From contig SCKN01000003.1 of the NCBI GenBank assembly GCA_004124385.1, forward strand, positions 231,501 through 295,500: a DNA stretch of 64,000 nucleotides. Reading direction: 5' to 3'. Source of the stretch: Fidelibacterota bacterium (GTDB lineage: Bacteria; Fidelibacterota; Marinisomatia; Marinisomatales; TCS55). The notes below the pieces were generated by a model, which saw only the letters and a list, made by a program, of their open reading frames with translations, searched no databases and was not told the origin of the DNA. A program made the position numbers and the translations under genes. Of the stretch, positions 32,140 to 41,462 are shown in pieces. Within the stretch, counting starts at the first letter, position 1, and every line of letters begins with the position of its first letter.

Positions 32140-33345
32140 TTACTCCTGTTGACGCCGGATGAATGCCGGTATGTCCAAGTCATCTCCATAAATCACTGGA
32201 TTGGTATCATCGAAGTGAAATTTGGAAGTCGGGACGTGTAACTGACCGGAATTGTCTGTCGTCTGATCATCAACAATTTTTTGATTAAACAGTGGCACAT
32301 TTTCTTGTTCTGCCAGAATTCGAGCCTGTTTTTGCTTGGGTCGGATAATAATCTCTTGTTCTTCATTTTCGACTTCTTTAGGCGCTTTTCGACTGAAACC
32401 GGTAGCAATAACTGTTACCCGAATCTCTTCAGTCATTCTCGGATCGATAACTGCACCAAAAATGATATTGGCATCATTTCCCGCTTCCTCAAAAATGATG
32501 GACGTTGCTTCATCGACTTCCATGAGAGTTAAGTCAGGACCACCGGTAATATTAACCAACACACCTTGGGCGCCACTGATGGATGCATTATCCAATAAAG
32601 GACTGGAAATTGCCTGCTGGGCTGCTAAAACGGCCCGTTCTTCACCACTGGCTGATCCAGTTCCCATGATCGCTTCACCCATATTTTTCATGATGGTTTC
32701 CACATCAGCAAAATCAAGGTTTATTAATCCATGAACATTGATCAGGTCAGAAATCCCTTTTGCAGCTTGATGGAGTATGGAATCAGCAAGCTTAAAAGCA
32801 TCTACGACTGTCGTATTTTTATCCACAATGGACATGAGTTTCTGGTTGGGAATAGAAATGACTGTATCACAGGCTTTTCGCAGATCAGACAGTCCGCCCA
32901 TTCCGCGATTCATACGTTTAGGGCCTTCAAAATTGAAGGGTAAAGTCACAATCCCTACGGTTAGTATTTCCATCTCACGAGCCATCTGCGCAATACTGGC
33001 TGCAGCTCCTGTTCCGGTTCCGCCGCCCATTCCTCCGGTGATGAATACCATATCAGCCCCTTCAAGTATGGCTGCAATAGCTTCACGATCAGCAGCGACG
33101 GCTTCTCGACCGACATCTGCTTTAGCGCCGGCTCCGAGGCCTTTGGTCAGGTTTTTTCCAATTTGGATTTTATATTTAGCTGCGTTGTTCTCAAGATCCT
33201 GGGCATCGGTATTTATGGCGACAAAATCTACGCCTTGCATCCCTGCCTGAATCATTCGGTTAATAGCATTTCCGCCGGCTCCGCCAACGCCTATGACTTT
33301 CAGCTTCGCTTTTTGCTCAGCTATACTGTTGAATTCAAATAACAT
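32140..33345 (-). CDS. ftsZ: Cell division protein FtsZ
   Basis: 401 residues. The tubulin-like GTPase that forms the division ring. GTP-binding loop GGMGGGTGTGAAA is near residue 105 and VIGVGGAGGNAINRM at residues 17-31. The T7 loop NLDFADV is near residue 208. The C-terminal end DLDIPAFIRRQQE holds the conserved peptide (DIPAFIR) that binds FtsA and other membrane anchors. Last gene of the dcw operon, 46 bp after ftsA. Confidence 0.98.
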   Translation of the reverse strand: MLFEFNSIAEQKAKLKVIGVGGAGGNAINRMIQAGMQGVDFVAINTDAQDLENNAAKYKIQIGKNLTKGLGAGAKADVGREAVAADREAIAAILEGADMVFITGGMGGGTGTGAAASIAQMAREMEILTVGIVTLPFNFEGPKRMNRGMGGLSDLRKACDTVISIPNQKLMSIVDKNTTVVDAFKLADSILHQAAKGISDLINVHGLINLDFADVETIMKNMGEAIMGTGSASGEERAVLAAQQAISSPLLDNASISGAQGVLVNITGGPDLTLMEVDEATSIIFEEAGNDANIIFGAVIDPRMTEEIRVTVIATGFSRKAPKEVENEEQEIIIRPKQKQARILAEQENVPLFNQKIVDDQTTDNSGQLHVPTSKFHFDDTNPVIYGDDLDIPAFIRRQQE

Positions 33346-33391
33346 AGGTCAACTCCTCTGGTTTGGTTTTTTTTGGGTATGTTTTGCATTC

Positions 33392-34666
33392 TTAATAGAA
33401 TCCTTTTATCCACGTTTTCAGCCAATTTACAGCTCGTTCAACCGTGGGTTTAGTGGGTGAGTCAGCAGGTGCTAATTCCGCCTTAACATCGTTCCAGTGC
33501 AATAGGCCAATAACGGCTGTATGTTCTGGATTCGAAGCAATGTCTACTGCACCGCTTAAATTTTTTGGTATACCAAGGCGTACACGCATTTTTAAAATTT
33601 CCTGGGCGAGAGGAACTATATTCCGCAACTGTGCGCCACCGCCGGTCAGGACGACGCCATACGTCAATCGTTCTCTAATATCCGCACGTTGGATTTCTCT
33701 GGCGATTAATTGCAAAATTTCCTGGGCTCGCGCTTCCACATAACGGGACAGTTCATGTTCTGATACTTTACGTGCCAGACCGCCGTTTTTTACCGGGAGG
33801 TCAAATTCAAGTTCAGTTGAAGACATGGATGCTTTTGCAGACGCATATTTTTTTTTGATGTCTTCTGCCTCGCTCATACCGATTTGAAGCATTACGGCAA
33901 TATCATTTGTGATACTTTTGGATCCGATACCCAATACTGCAGAGTGACGAATTCCGTCATTATGATAGACGACAACTTCGGTTGTATCACCGCCGATATT
34001 GATTAATGCGACGCCCAGTTCTTTTTCATCACTATCCAGTGAAGTGAGTCCGGAAGCCAATCCTTGAAAAACAAGTCCTTCTACTTGAATGCCCCATTCT
34101 TCCGCACAATTCACGAGGTTTTTTGTAGCTGTGCTGGGAACGGTTATCAAGTGAACTTTTGCTTCCAGACGTCGACCGGACATGCCAACAGGATCCTTGA
34201 TATTATCCATGGTATCAATTACATATTCCTGGGGCAAGACGTGCATAATATCTCTATCGGGCGGAAGGGAAAGAGCACGGGCCATTTCCATAACACGAAA
34301 CACATCATTTTCTGTAATCTCATTTTCAACAAACATAGAAGAATGCTGGCTCTTTTGAATGGCAATAGCACCTTGTGTATTGATACTGCGAATATTCACG
34401 CCGGAAATACTTAATACAGCTTTATCCACTTTATGACCGGACATTAATTCAGCATCTTTCACTGCAGTTTCGATAGCATCCATGAGTTTATCCCGATGAA
34501 CAACCGATCCGTTTTTTAAACCTGCGGAAGGTGCACGGCCGATGCCCATGAGCTTCATTTCATCTGTTTCATTTGATTTTTCAGCGATGGCGCACGATAT
34601 AAAAGATGAACCAATATCCAAGCCGACTCTGAGTGTGGTTGAGGTATTCATATTGATACCCTTCAT
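33392..34666 (-). CDS. ftsA: Cell division protein FtsA
   Basis: 424 residues. An actin-like ATPase that anchors FtsZ to the membrane. VGLDIGSSFISCAIAE is the phosphate-1 motif, VALINIGGDTTEVVVY is phosphate-2 and VVLTGGGAQL is the adenosine motif. The end (TVERAVNWLKTWIKGFY) is an amphipathic membrane-targeting helix. The start ATG overlaps the ftsQ stop as ATGA; a second Met 5 codons later is the alternative. Confidence 0.97.
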   Translation of the reverse strand: MKGINMNTSTTLRVGLDIGSSFISCAIAEKSNETDEMKLMGIGRAPSAGLKNGSVVHRDKLMDAIETAVKDAELMSGHKVDKAVLSISGVNIRSINTQGAIAIQKSQHSSMFVENEITENDVFRVMEMARALSLPPDRDIMHVLPQEYVIDTMDNIKDPVGMSGRRLEAKVHLITVPSTATKNLVNCAEEWGIQVEGLVFQGLASGLTSLDSDEKELGVALINIGGDTTEVVVYHNDGIRHSAVLGIGSKSITNDIAVMLQIGMSEAEDIKKKYASAKASMSSTELEFDLPVKNGGLARKVSEHELSRYVEARAQEILQLIAREIQRADIRERLTYGVVLTGGGAQLRNIVPLAQEILKMRVRLGIPKNLSGAVDIASNPEHTAVIGLLHWNDVKAELAPADSPTKPTVERAVNWLKTWIKGFY

Positions 34667-35430
34667 ACACGTACCTTGGCAATAATCTGGCGGTTGTAAC
34701 GCAAGTCCAGCTTGGAATAATGATGAAGCCCTGTATCCTTCGGCAATGCATGCTCAAATGAAATTAATATTTCGATTTTTTCATTAAATCTCTCTGATCC
34801 TAAAATCACTTTGGTGGGATAATTTGCCAGAATCAACACAAATTCATCGTTGCTGTTCAATGTGACTTCAGAAAGATTTTCATACAATAATGGATAATGG
34901 TCAATGATATAATCGATGAGCTGGATCGATTCCAATACTTTTTGTGAAATGGTTTGATCTCCGATAGGATACAGTTCCCGAGCAGAATTAAAACCGGACA
35001 TGATAGGAACAATCCTATCGTTTACGTTTCCAAGGTCAGGAAGAATAACACCTTCTTGATCAATGAAAAGTATTGGATTCATATTCAGCAGTGCTACGGG
35101 TTTACGTTCTATGATTTCCACTATAATCTTATTTGGGAATTTTTTACTAATGCGCGCAACGTGAACAAAGGGGTGACTTTCCAGCAGTAAACTCATATTG
35201 CGAGTATCAAGATCATGTATGGATGTTCCCAAAACTGGAATAAGTGATTCACGGTAATCCTCTGCGGGGATAATTACGGCACCTTTAATTTCAATTTCAT
35301 CCAAGAGATTCATTTTGGTAAACGTTGACCAGTTAAAAGCCAAAATGGTAACCACAATCCACACGGTGACGAGGGAAGACCCGATTAATACTCTCATGTT
35401 TAATTGCTGCTTTTTCTTGCGTGTACTCAT
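34663..35430 (-). CDS. ftsQ: Cell division protein FtsQ
   Basis: 255 residues. A short Lys/Arg-rich cytosolic tail (MSTRKKKQQ), one membrane span (about residues 12-31), then a periplasmic POTRA domain (LLDEIEIKGAVIIPAEDY onward, with HPFVHVARISKKFPN) and the FtsQ beta domain. It bridges early and late division proteins. It overlaps murB and ftsA by 4 bp each side (ATGA), typical of tight coupling in this cluster. Confidence 0.92.
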   Translation of the reverse strand: MSTRKKKQQLNMRVLIGSSLVTVWIVVTILAFNWSTFTKMNLLDEIEIKGAVIIPAEDYRESLIPVLGTSIHDLDTRNMSLLLESHPFVHVARISKKFPNKIIVEIIERKPVALLNMNPILFIDQEGVILPDLGNVNDRIVPIMSGFNSARELYPIGDQTISQKVLESIQLIDYIIDHYPLLYENLSEVTLNSNDEFVLILANYPTKVILGSERFNEKIEILISFEHALPKDTGLHHYSKLDLRYNRQIIAKVRV

Positions 35431-36338
35431 GGGGTAAAAATATCCTCTGTGAAGCCCAGTGTTTTTATTTCCAGTTCCAACATAATATCAAATTTTTCCT
35501 GAACTGCTTTGCGGGCGATGCGTATCAGTTTTGCTATGTCGCTGGCGTTGGCATTGCCGTGATTAATGAAAAAATTGGCGTGCTTTTCAGAAATTTCTGC
35601 ATTACCGCTACGGGTTCCTTTTAAACCGGCTTGATCAATTAAATATCCCGCTGCTACGTCTGGTTTTGGATTTTTGAATACACTTCCTGCAGAACGAAAT
35701 TTCAGCGGTTGATTATCTTTTCTGCCTTGGCTGGCTTTGCTGCGATTTTCTTGTATGACTGCTGTGCTGGTTTCCAGCATTTCGAAGTCAGCACTAATAA
35801 TTATTTCATCATCCTTAAAGGTAGAGTGGCGGTAACTGAAATCAATCTCATCTACGGCATATTCTTTTAATTCACCTGATAATGTCATGACATCTACTTT
35901 TTGCAGACAATTTGAAATTTCACCGCCAAATGCTCCGGCATTCATAATCAATGCACCGCCTACTGTTCCGGGAACGCCAATCATACTTTCTAATCCGCTT
36001 AAATTCCGTTTAACACATTCTTTCACCATGCGCCCCAGCATAACACCTGTTTCTGCATACACATGGTTCCCTTGTATTTCTAATTGTGTAAATGATTTAC
36101 CCAACGTCAACACAATACCGTCAATGCCTTCATCCGCAACTAATAGGTTAGACCCCGAACCTACGAAATGAACCTGAATATCCGCTGCGGTTGCAAAATG
36201 TAAAATATTGCCAAGGTCTACACTGTCTTTAGGAGTGATGTATGCCCAAGCCGGTCCGCCGATACCATAGGAGGTGTGTCTTGACATAGGCTCATTTTCC
36301 ATTAATATTCCCTGGACTGTTGCTTTTAATTCTGCCAT
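35427..36338 (-). CDS. murB: UDP-N-acetylenolpyruvoylglucosamine reductase
   Basis: About 303 residues from MAELKATVQG. An FAD enzyme that reduces enolpyruvyl-UDP-GlcNAc to UDP-MurNAc. SRHTSYGIGGPAWAYI opens the FAD domain. YRHSTF is in the centre, and SAGSVFKNP holds the catalytic Ser (type I MurB). The C-terminal Glu region is SEKHANFFIN. The GTG three codons upstream also fits the frame, but AAGGTGG is spaced correctly for the ATG chosen. It lies ten bases after murC. Confidence 0.95.
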   Translation of the reverse strand: MAELKATVQGILMENEPMSRHTSYGIGGPAWAYITPKDSVDLGNILHFATAADIQVHFVGSGSNLLVADEGIDGIVLTLGKSFTQLEIQGNHVYAETGVMLGRMVKECVKRNLSGLESMIGVPGTVGGALIMNAGAFGGEISNCLQKVDVMTLSGELKEYAVDEIDFSYRHSTFKDDEIIISADFEMLETSTAVIQENRSKASQGRKDNQPLKFRSAGSVFKNPKPDVAAGYLIDQAGLKGTRSGNAEISEKHANFFINHGNANASDIAKLIRIARKAVQEKFDIMLELEIKTLGFTEDIFTP

Positions 36339-36348
36339 CCGATCCACC

Positions 36349-37737
36349 TTACGCAGCCTCCTCCAGAGTTTTTAAATGATTAAAATATGCATCTGAATAA
36401 CGCCAGATTGTACCGGCACCGATCGTTAAAACCATATCGCCGGGTTGCACGACTCTATCCAAATAATTAACAATATCATCAAGGTTGGGAACGTAATGAA
36501 CATGTTCAACTCCGGCTTTGCGAGCTTCATTTGATACCATTGCACCACTGACACCTGAAATGGGTTTTTCACGCGCCGGGTAAACATCCGTAACAAATAG
36601 TATATCACAGTCTTTAAATGCGACGGCAAATTCTTTATAAAATTCTTGCGTACGAGTAAATAAATGGGGTTGAAATACAACTACAATCCTCCGGTCCCAA
36701 CCTTCCCTTGCTGCTTGCAATGTTGCCGTAACTTCGGTAGGATGATGGGCATAATCATCCACGACCATTATATCATTGGAAATACCTTTTATTTCAAATC
36801 GTCGTCGAACACCACTGTACGCTTCCAACCCTGCTGCGATTGCATCAATTTTCAATCCTAATTCTATGCCCAAGGCAATAGCCGCTAATGAATTCACCAC
36901 ATTGTGCTCACCGGGAACATTAAGCTTAATCGTTCCATTCTCATGTTGATTTTCCCACAGTGTATACACTGTTTGCGATTCATTGTAACAAATATTCGTT
37001 GCTCTTATTTCAGCATCAACACTCAATCCATACGTAATGACAGGGCGTTTAATTTCCGGAATGATTTCCAATAGAGCTGGTGAGTCTGCGCAGGCAATAA
37101 CGGCGCCATAAAACGGAGCCGCATTAGCAAATTGAATGAATGCCTGCTGCAAATCTTCAAGATCATCATAACAATCTGTATGTTCAAGTTCAATATTGGT
37201 AATAATACTAATAGTCGGTCGTAAAGCCAGAAAACTGCGGTCAAACTCATCCGCTTCCACCACGATAATATTTCCGGCACCCAGTTTTGCATTGGAATCG
37301 ATTGTTTTAACCAAACCACCCACAACCAAGGTGGGATCCAAATGCCCTGCGGATAAAACCGTTCCGATCATGGAAGTCGTCGTCGTTTTACCGTGAGTGC
37401 CACCGACACCGACACTGGTTTCTTTCACAGCAATTAATTCGCCCAACATTTCCGCTCTCCGTATGACAGGAATATTTTGTTTATACGCTGCCTGAATTTC
37501 AGGGTTATCTTTTTGGACAGCGCTGGAATACACTAAAACATCTGCATCAGTAAGATTAATGGCACTATGGCCCAAATGAATATCTGCCCCAAGACGAATC
37601 AGTTTTTCGATTATTGAGGATTTATTAATGTCCGAACCGCTAATATCAAAACCGAGGTTTAATAATAGTTCTGCAATTCCACTCATACCGATTCCGCCAA
37701 TCCCGACAAAATGGACTTTTTTCACACGACGGAACAT
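36349..37737 (-). CDS. murC: UDP-N-acetylmuramate-L-alanine ligase
   Basis: 462 residues. Adds L-Ala to UDP-MurNAc. It starts MFRRVKKVHFVGIGGIGMSG, the MurC signature. The ATP loop is GVGGTHGKTTTTSM near residue 108. Further Mur ligase motifs are EADEFDRSF, NIELEHTDCYDD and VVDDYAHHPTEV. It shares one base with the murG stop region and comes immediately after murG in the cluster. Confidence 0.97.
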   Translation of the reverse strand: MFRRVKKVHFVGIGGIGMSGIAELLLNLGFDISGSDINKSSIIEKLIRLGADIHLGHSAINLTDADVLVYSSAVQKDNPEIQAAYKQNIPVIRRAEMLGELIAVKETSVGVGGTHGKTTTTSMIGTVLSAGHLDPTLVVGGLVKTIDSNAKLGAGNIIVVEADEFDRSFLALRPTISIITNIELEHTDCYDDLEDLQQAFIQFANAAPFYGAVIACADSPALLEIIPEIKRPVITYGLSVDAEIRATNICYNESQTVYTLWENQHENGTIKLNVPGEHNVVNSLAAIALGIELGLKIDAIAAGLEAYSGVRRRFEIKGISNDIMVVDDYAHHPTEVTATLQAAREGWDRRIVVVFQPHLFTRTQEFYKEFAVAFKDCDILFVTDVYPAREKPISGVSGAMVSNEARKAGVEHVHYVPNLDDIVNYLDRVVQPGDMVLTIGAGTIWRYSDAYFNHLKTLEEAA

Positions 37738-38827
37738 CAGGCGCGTACCTGTTCTAATATTTTATTAACGATCACCTTTGCAGCATCAGGCTTACCCAAT
37801 CGTTTAGATTTAACAGCCATTTCATTGAGCGCATTTTCATTATGGATTAAAGTGGATATTTTTCCAGACATAATATCAGTGTCTAATTCGGATTCCGGTA
37901 CCATTTCAGCAGCGCCGGCATCAGCCAGCGAACGGGCATTATGGGTTTGATGATCAGCTGCAGCTGAAGGAAACGGTACAAGAATACTCGGCAAACCGCA
38001 GGCAGTTAATTCTGCAATGGTGAGGGCACCGCTCCGGGAAAAGACTAAATCAGATAATGCGTATGCAGATTTCATATCATCAATAAAGGGCAGAACGCGC
38101 ACCGTCTTTGATTCGTATTGTTTATATTTTTCAACATTATGTTTTCCTGTTTGCCATAAAACAGAGATTGTATCAAAATGTCCGATCATCCCGGCAACAC
38201 ATTGATTCAAGGCTTCAGACCCTTGACTTCCACCAAAAACAAATAATGTTTTATTATGTCCATCTAGATCAAACGTGTTTGCTGCAGTCATGCGATTCCC
38301 ATTAGTAATGTCTCCCCGAATCGGGTTGCCTGCCAAAAAACAGTTTTTTTTTTAAGATAAATATCAACGCCTGGGAATGCTGTAAAAACAGTTTTTGCAT
38401 TTTCAGCAAAATGCCGAGTAGTGATTCCCGGATAGGAATTTTGTTCCTGGATAAAAAATGGTATTTCACTTTTTGATGCAATATAAAGGGGCAGGGCAGA
38501 CCCATAGCCTCCAGTTCCAATTACTGCATCCGGTTTCAAGTCATTAAATAATTTATTGGTCTTTCGCTTGGATGATAAGAGTCTTCCGGGCAGCAAGGCA
38601 TTGCGACCCAATGATTGCAGTGAAAAGGAGCGTTGCAATCCACGTATGGGAAGTAGAGTATGATTAACATTCATAGCCGGTAATTTTTCCGCCTCAATTC
38701 CAAACGTTGAGCCAACATAATGTATATTAACATCCTCTTGATTGTTTAATTCCGCACCGATAGCCAACGCCGGATATAAATGCCCACCCGTTCCGCCGCC
38801 AGCGATAATGAATGTCAGTTTACCCAT
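37737..38827 (-). CDS. murG: UDP-GlcNAc:lipid-I transferase MurG, frameshifted at an A10 run
   Basis: Makes lipid II at the inner membrane face. Two overlapping frames together give a full MurG (~363 residues). The N-terminal part (38827 leftward) has IIAGGGTGGHLYPALA and EQNSYPG. The C-terminal part has LFVFGGSQGSEALN and the SRSGALTIAELTACGLPS sugar-nucleotide site. They join at a run of ten A (plus-strand T, 38344-38353) after IYLKKK. One extra A restores NCFLAGNPIRG. The cause may be a sequencing error, slippage-corrected expression or a real mutation. It is essential and no second copy is in the window, so some functional product is expected. Confidence 0.9.
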
Positions 38828-39974
38828 AAATGCGTTTCCTCCAATCTGAATCAGTTTGAACGGATCGTTTGGATTGGCTAATATTTAATAGGATGCCCAA
38901 ACTGGCTAAATGGACTACAACTCCTGATCCGCCATAACTGACAAGGGGCATAGCCAGCCCGGTTGTGGGTACAAGATTTGTCACCACTGCCACATTGATA
39001 AATGCATACAGAATAAAACTGCAGGAAATTCCCAGAGCCAGCAAAACACCAAATATGTCCGGGCTTTCTTTGGCAATATGAATGCCTCTTTGGAAAATGA
39101 ACATAAATAATGTTAATATAAATATTGTTCCAATAAGTCCTGTTTCTTCACCCACAATTGCAAAAATAAAATCAGTATGGGGTGTAGGTAGAAAATGGTT
39201 TTTACCGTAACTATTGCCTAATCCTAAACCAAAAAATCCGCCGTTTGCCAGACTAATCATCGATTGTTTAATTTGAAGCAAACTATCTGGGTTGACTGTA
39301 TCAGGATTAATAAATGAGTCTATCCTGCGTCGCATATAGTCCCAATTCATAATAACTATAGACAGGAATGTAAATGAAACTCCAGCCGTTGCCATCATAT
39401 GCTGCAGTCTGGCTCCTCCTAGAAACAGCATCACGAAAGAAATAATCAATATCATGGCTGTGGTACTTAAATCAGGCTGCAAAAGAATGAGCGTTGTTAC
39501 CGAGCCTATGGCCAAGATACATGTTAGATAACCATTATAAAAATCTTTTATATTTCCCCTTTTTCCATGTATAAATGCAGCCAGAAATATGATAAGTGAA
39601 ACCCGTGCTATATCACTTGTTTGAATAGAGAAAGATCCTATATATAACCAGCGCGTTGGCCCAGATGAACTTTGAAATAAACTCATAACCAATGTCAAAA
39701 CCAATAATCCGACAGCGCCACCTAAAATATGCAATGACCATTCTTTCAGCTTGCGATAGTCAAGCATCATAAAAAAGAACATGAATATGACTCCGACCAG
39801 TAATCGTTTTAAATGAGCTTGCAGATACAATGTGTCCGTTCGACTGTTGGTAATTTCCAATGAGCGAATAGAACTGGCGCTGAAAAGCATGACGGTTCCG
39901 AATACGCAAAGGACAATAATTGCACCCAGAAGAACTTTATCATATTTTTTGACGATAACGTTCAGATAATTCAC
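38820..39974 (-). CDS. ftsW: Lipid II polymerase FtsW
   Basis: 384 residues with about ten membrane spans. A SEDS-family glycosyltransferase for septal peptidoglycan. Motifs are MMLDYRKLKEWS, FGLGLGNSYGKNHFLPTPHTDFIFAIVGEETG and LVPTTGLAMPLVSYGGSG. It overlaps murD by 4 bp and murG by 8 bp. Partner transpeptidase FtsI lies upstream in the same cluster. Confidence 0.96.
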   Translation of the reverse strand: MNYLNVIVKKYDKVLLGAIIVLCVFGTVMLFSASSIRSLEITNSRTDTLYLQAHLKRLLVGVIFMFFFMMLDYRKLKEWSLHILGGAVGLLVLTLVMSLFQSSSGPTRWLYIGSFSIQTSDIARVSLIIFLAAFIHGKRGNIKDFYNGYLTCILAIGSVTTLILLQPDLSTTAMILIISFVMLFLGGARLQHMMATAGVSFTFLSIVIMNWDYMRRRIDSFINPDTVNPDSLLQIKQSMISLANGGFFGLGLGNSYGKNHFLPTPHTDFIFAIVGEETGLIGTIFILTLFMFIFQRGIHIAKESPDIFGVLLALGISCSFILYAFINVAVVTNLVPTTGLAMPLVSYGGSGVVVHLASLGILLNISQSKRSVQTDSDWRKRIYG

Positions 39975-41350
39975 GAATACTCCTTTAATCCCTGTACGAG
40001 TTCGCGGAAAACATCGCCGCGATGTTCATAATTATCGAATTGATCAAAGCTGGCACAGCCCGGAGACAACAAAACGACGTCCCCGGGTTGTGCATTAGAA
40101 TGAGCGACCTCAACGGCGGACATAAGACTTCCGCAAGAACGCAGTCTCACCGCATCCCCTAAAACCGTTGCGATCGCTTCTTCTGACTCACCAATGGTGA
40201 GCACTTCTTTCACTAAGTGGGTATGTGGGTAAAGTGAAAGAAAATTTCCGCCTTTATCCCGACCGCCTAATATCAGCAGGATTGGGCTATTGAAACTCTC
40301 CAAAGCAACCTTTACCGCATCGATATTTGTTGCTTTGGAATCGTTTATATATGTGACACCTTTAACTGTGCCGACATTTTCAAGTCGATGCGGGACTCCG
40401 CAAAATGTTTTCATGACTTGAGATATTCTGGATGGCGCAATGCCCAATAGGCTAGCCGAGGTAGCTGATCCGAGGTAGTTGGATAGATTGTGCTTACCGG
40501 GCAATGCGATTTCATCCAGTTTAATAAGAGTGGCGTGCTCTTTATCATAAATTTTGGTATCGTTAAGCTTAAATAAAACATGAGAATCTGATTTCAAGCT
40601 AAAGGGAATTTTTGTTGCTTGGGCAGGAGCGATTCGTTCAGATAACATTTCATCATCTGCATTGAAAACTAAAAAATCATTATGAGTTTGATTTGACCAC
40701 ATATTCATCTTGGCTGATACATAATCATCCATATCATCATAACGGTTTAAATGGTCAGGTGTGAGGTTGAGAAATAATGATATGTATGGCTTAAAATGCT
40801 GAATAAATTCCATTTGAAAACTGGAAATTTCTAAAATATGAACTCTTTTTTCGTCAGGTATGGTTAAATCGTTTCTGACAACATTAGCAAATGCATTTCC
40901 TACATTTCCAGATAGAACAGGATGAATATCTTTCGTTTTGCACATCTCATACAGCATATGTGCAGTTGTCGTTTTACCATTCGAACCGGTTATCGCCAAT
41001 ATGGGCGCTAAAGTAAACCAACTGGCAAATTCTATTTCACTGACAATGGGAATATCTTTTGATTGAGCATTTTGAATGATTTCAGCATTTTTAGGTACGC
41101 CAGGTGAAATAACCCAGAGGTCCGCATCATATATTTTATCCGTATGTCCATTTATTTCACCATCAATTCCGTATTTTTGTAATTCGTTGAATGCTTTTTT
41201 TACGATAGTCGAATCAGATGCGTCACTGAAAAAGACATGGGCGCCAACTTCTTGAGCCAATTTCGCTACCGCAACTCCACTTCGGGCTAAACCGATCACA
41301 GTAACATGCTTAAAATTCATATCGATTGAATCTTTTTTGGAAATATCCAT
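39971..41350 (-). CDS. murD: UDP-N-acetylmuramoylalanine-D-glutamate ligase
   Basis: 459 residues. Adds D-Glu to the stem peptide. A Rossmann opening is VTVIGLARSGVAVAKLA. The ATP loop is ITGSNGKTTTAHM near residue 118. Further on are LNLTPDHLNRYDD, YINDSKATNIDAV and LGGRDKGGNF. I kept the ATG at 41350, directly after the TAA of the preceding small ORF. A Met 10 codons later could also serve, and neither has a strong ribosome site. Confidence 0.96.
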   Translation of the reverse strand: MDISKKDSIDMNFKHVTVIGLARSGVAVAKLAQEVGAHVFFSDASDSTIVKKAFNELQKYGIDGEINGHTDKIYDADLWVISPGVPKNAEIIQNAQSKDIPIVSEIEFASWFTLAPILAITGSNGKTTTAHMLYEMCKTKDIHPVLSGNVGNAFANVVRNDLTIPDEKRVHILEISSFQMEFIQHFKPYISLFLNLTPDHLNRYDDMDDYVSAKMNMWSNQTHNDFLVFNADDEMLSERIAPAQATKIPFSLKSDSHVLFKLNDTKIYDKEHATLIKLDEIALPGKHNLSNYLGSATSASLLGIAPSRISQVMKTFCGVPHRLENVGTVKGVTYINDSKATNIDAVKVALESFNSPILLILGGRDKGGNFLSLYPHTHLVKEVLTIGESEEAIATVLGDAVRLRSCGSLMSAVEVAHSNAQPGDVVLLSPGCASFDQFDNYEHRGDVFRELVQGLKEYS

Positions 41351-41461
41351 TTAGAAAGCAGTCAGTGTTATTTTAATGATTGTAAATACCATCACTAAGC
41401 ACAAGCCATATAAAATAATTTGTAGCCAAGGATAATGTCTTTCATCTTCGTAACTAACCAT
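41351..41461 (-). CDS. 36-residue single-span membrane ORF inside the dcw cluster, undescribed
   Basis: The frame MVSYEDERHYPWLQIILYGL and on to FTIIKITLTAF fits exactly between mraY (one base after its stop) and murD (TAA directly followed by the murD ATG). It has a short acidic, aromatic N-terminus and one 22-residue hydrophobic helix (about 12-34). The perfect fit without slack in an otherwise gapless operon argues for a translated gene. I know no named dcw protein at this position. It could be a small regulator or partner of MraY, MurD or FtsW. Confidence 0.6.
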   Translation of the reverse strand: MVSYEDERHYPWLQIILYGLCLVMVFTIIKITLTAF

Positions 41462-41462
41462 G

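Noticed and set aside
37737-38827. Two separate murG-type genes
   Set aside because: The halves overlap at a homopolymer and together give one normal-length MurG; neither contains a full active site.
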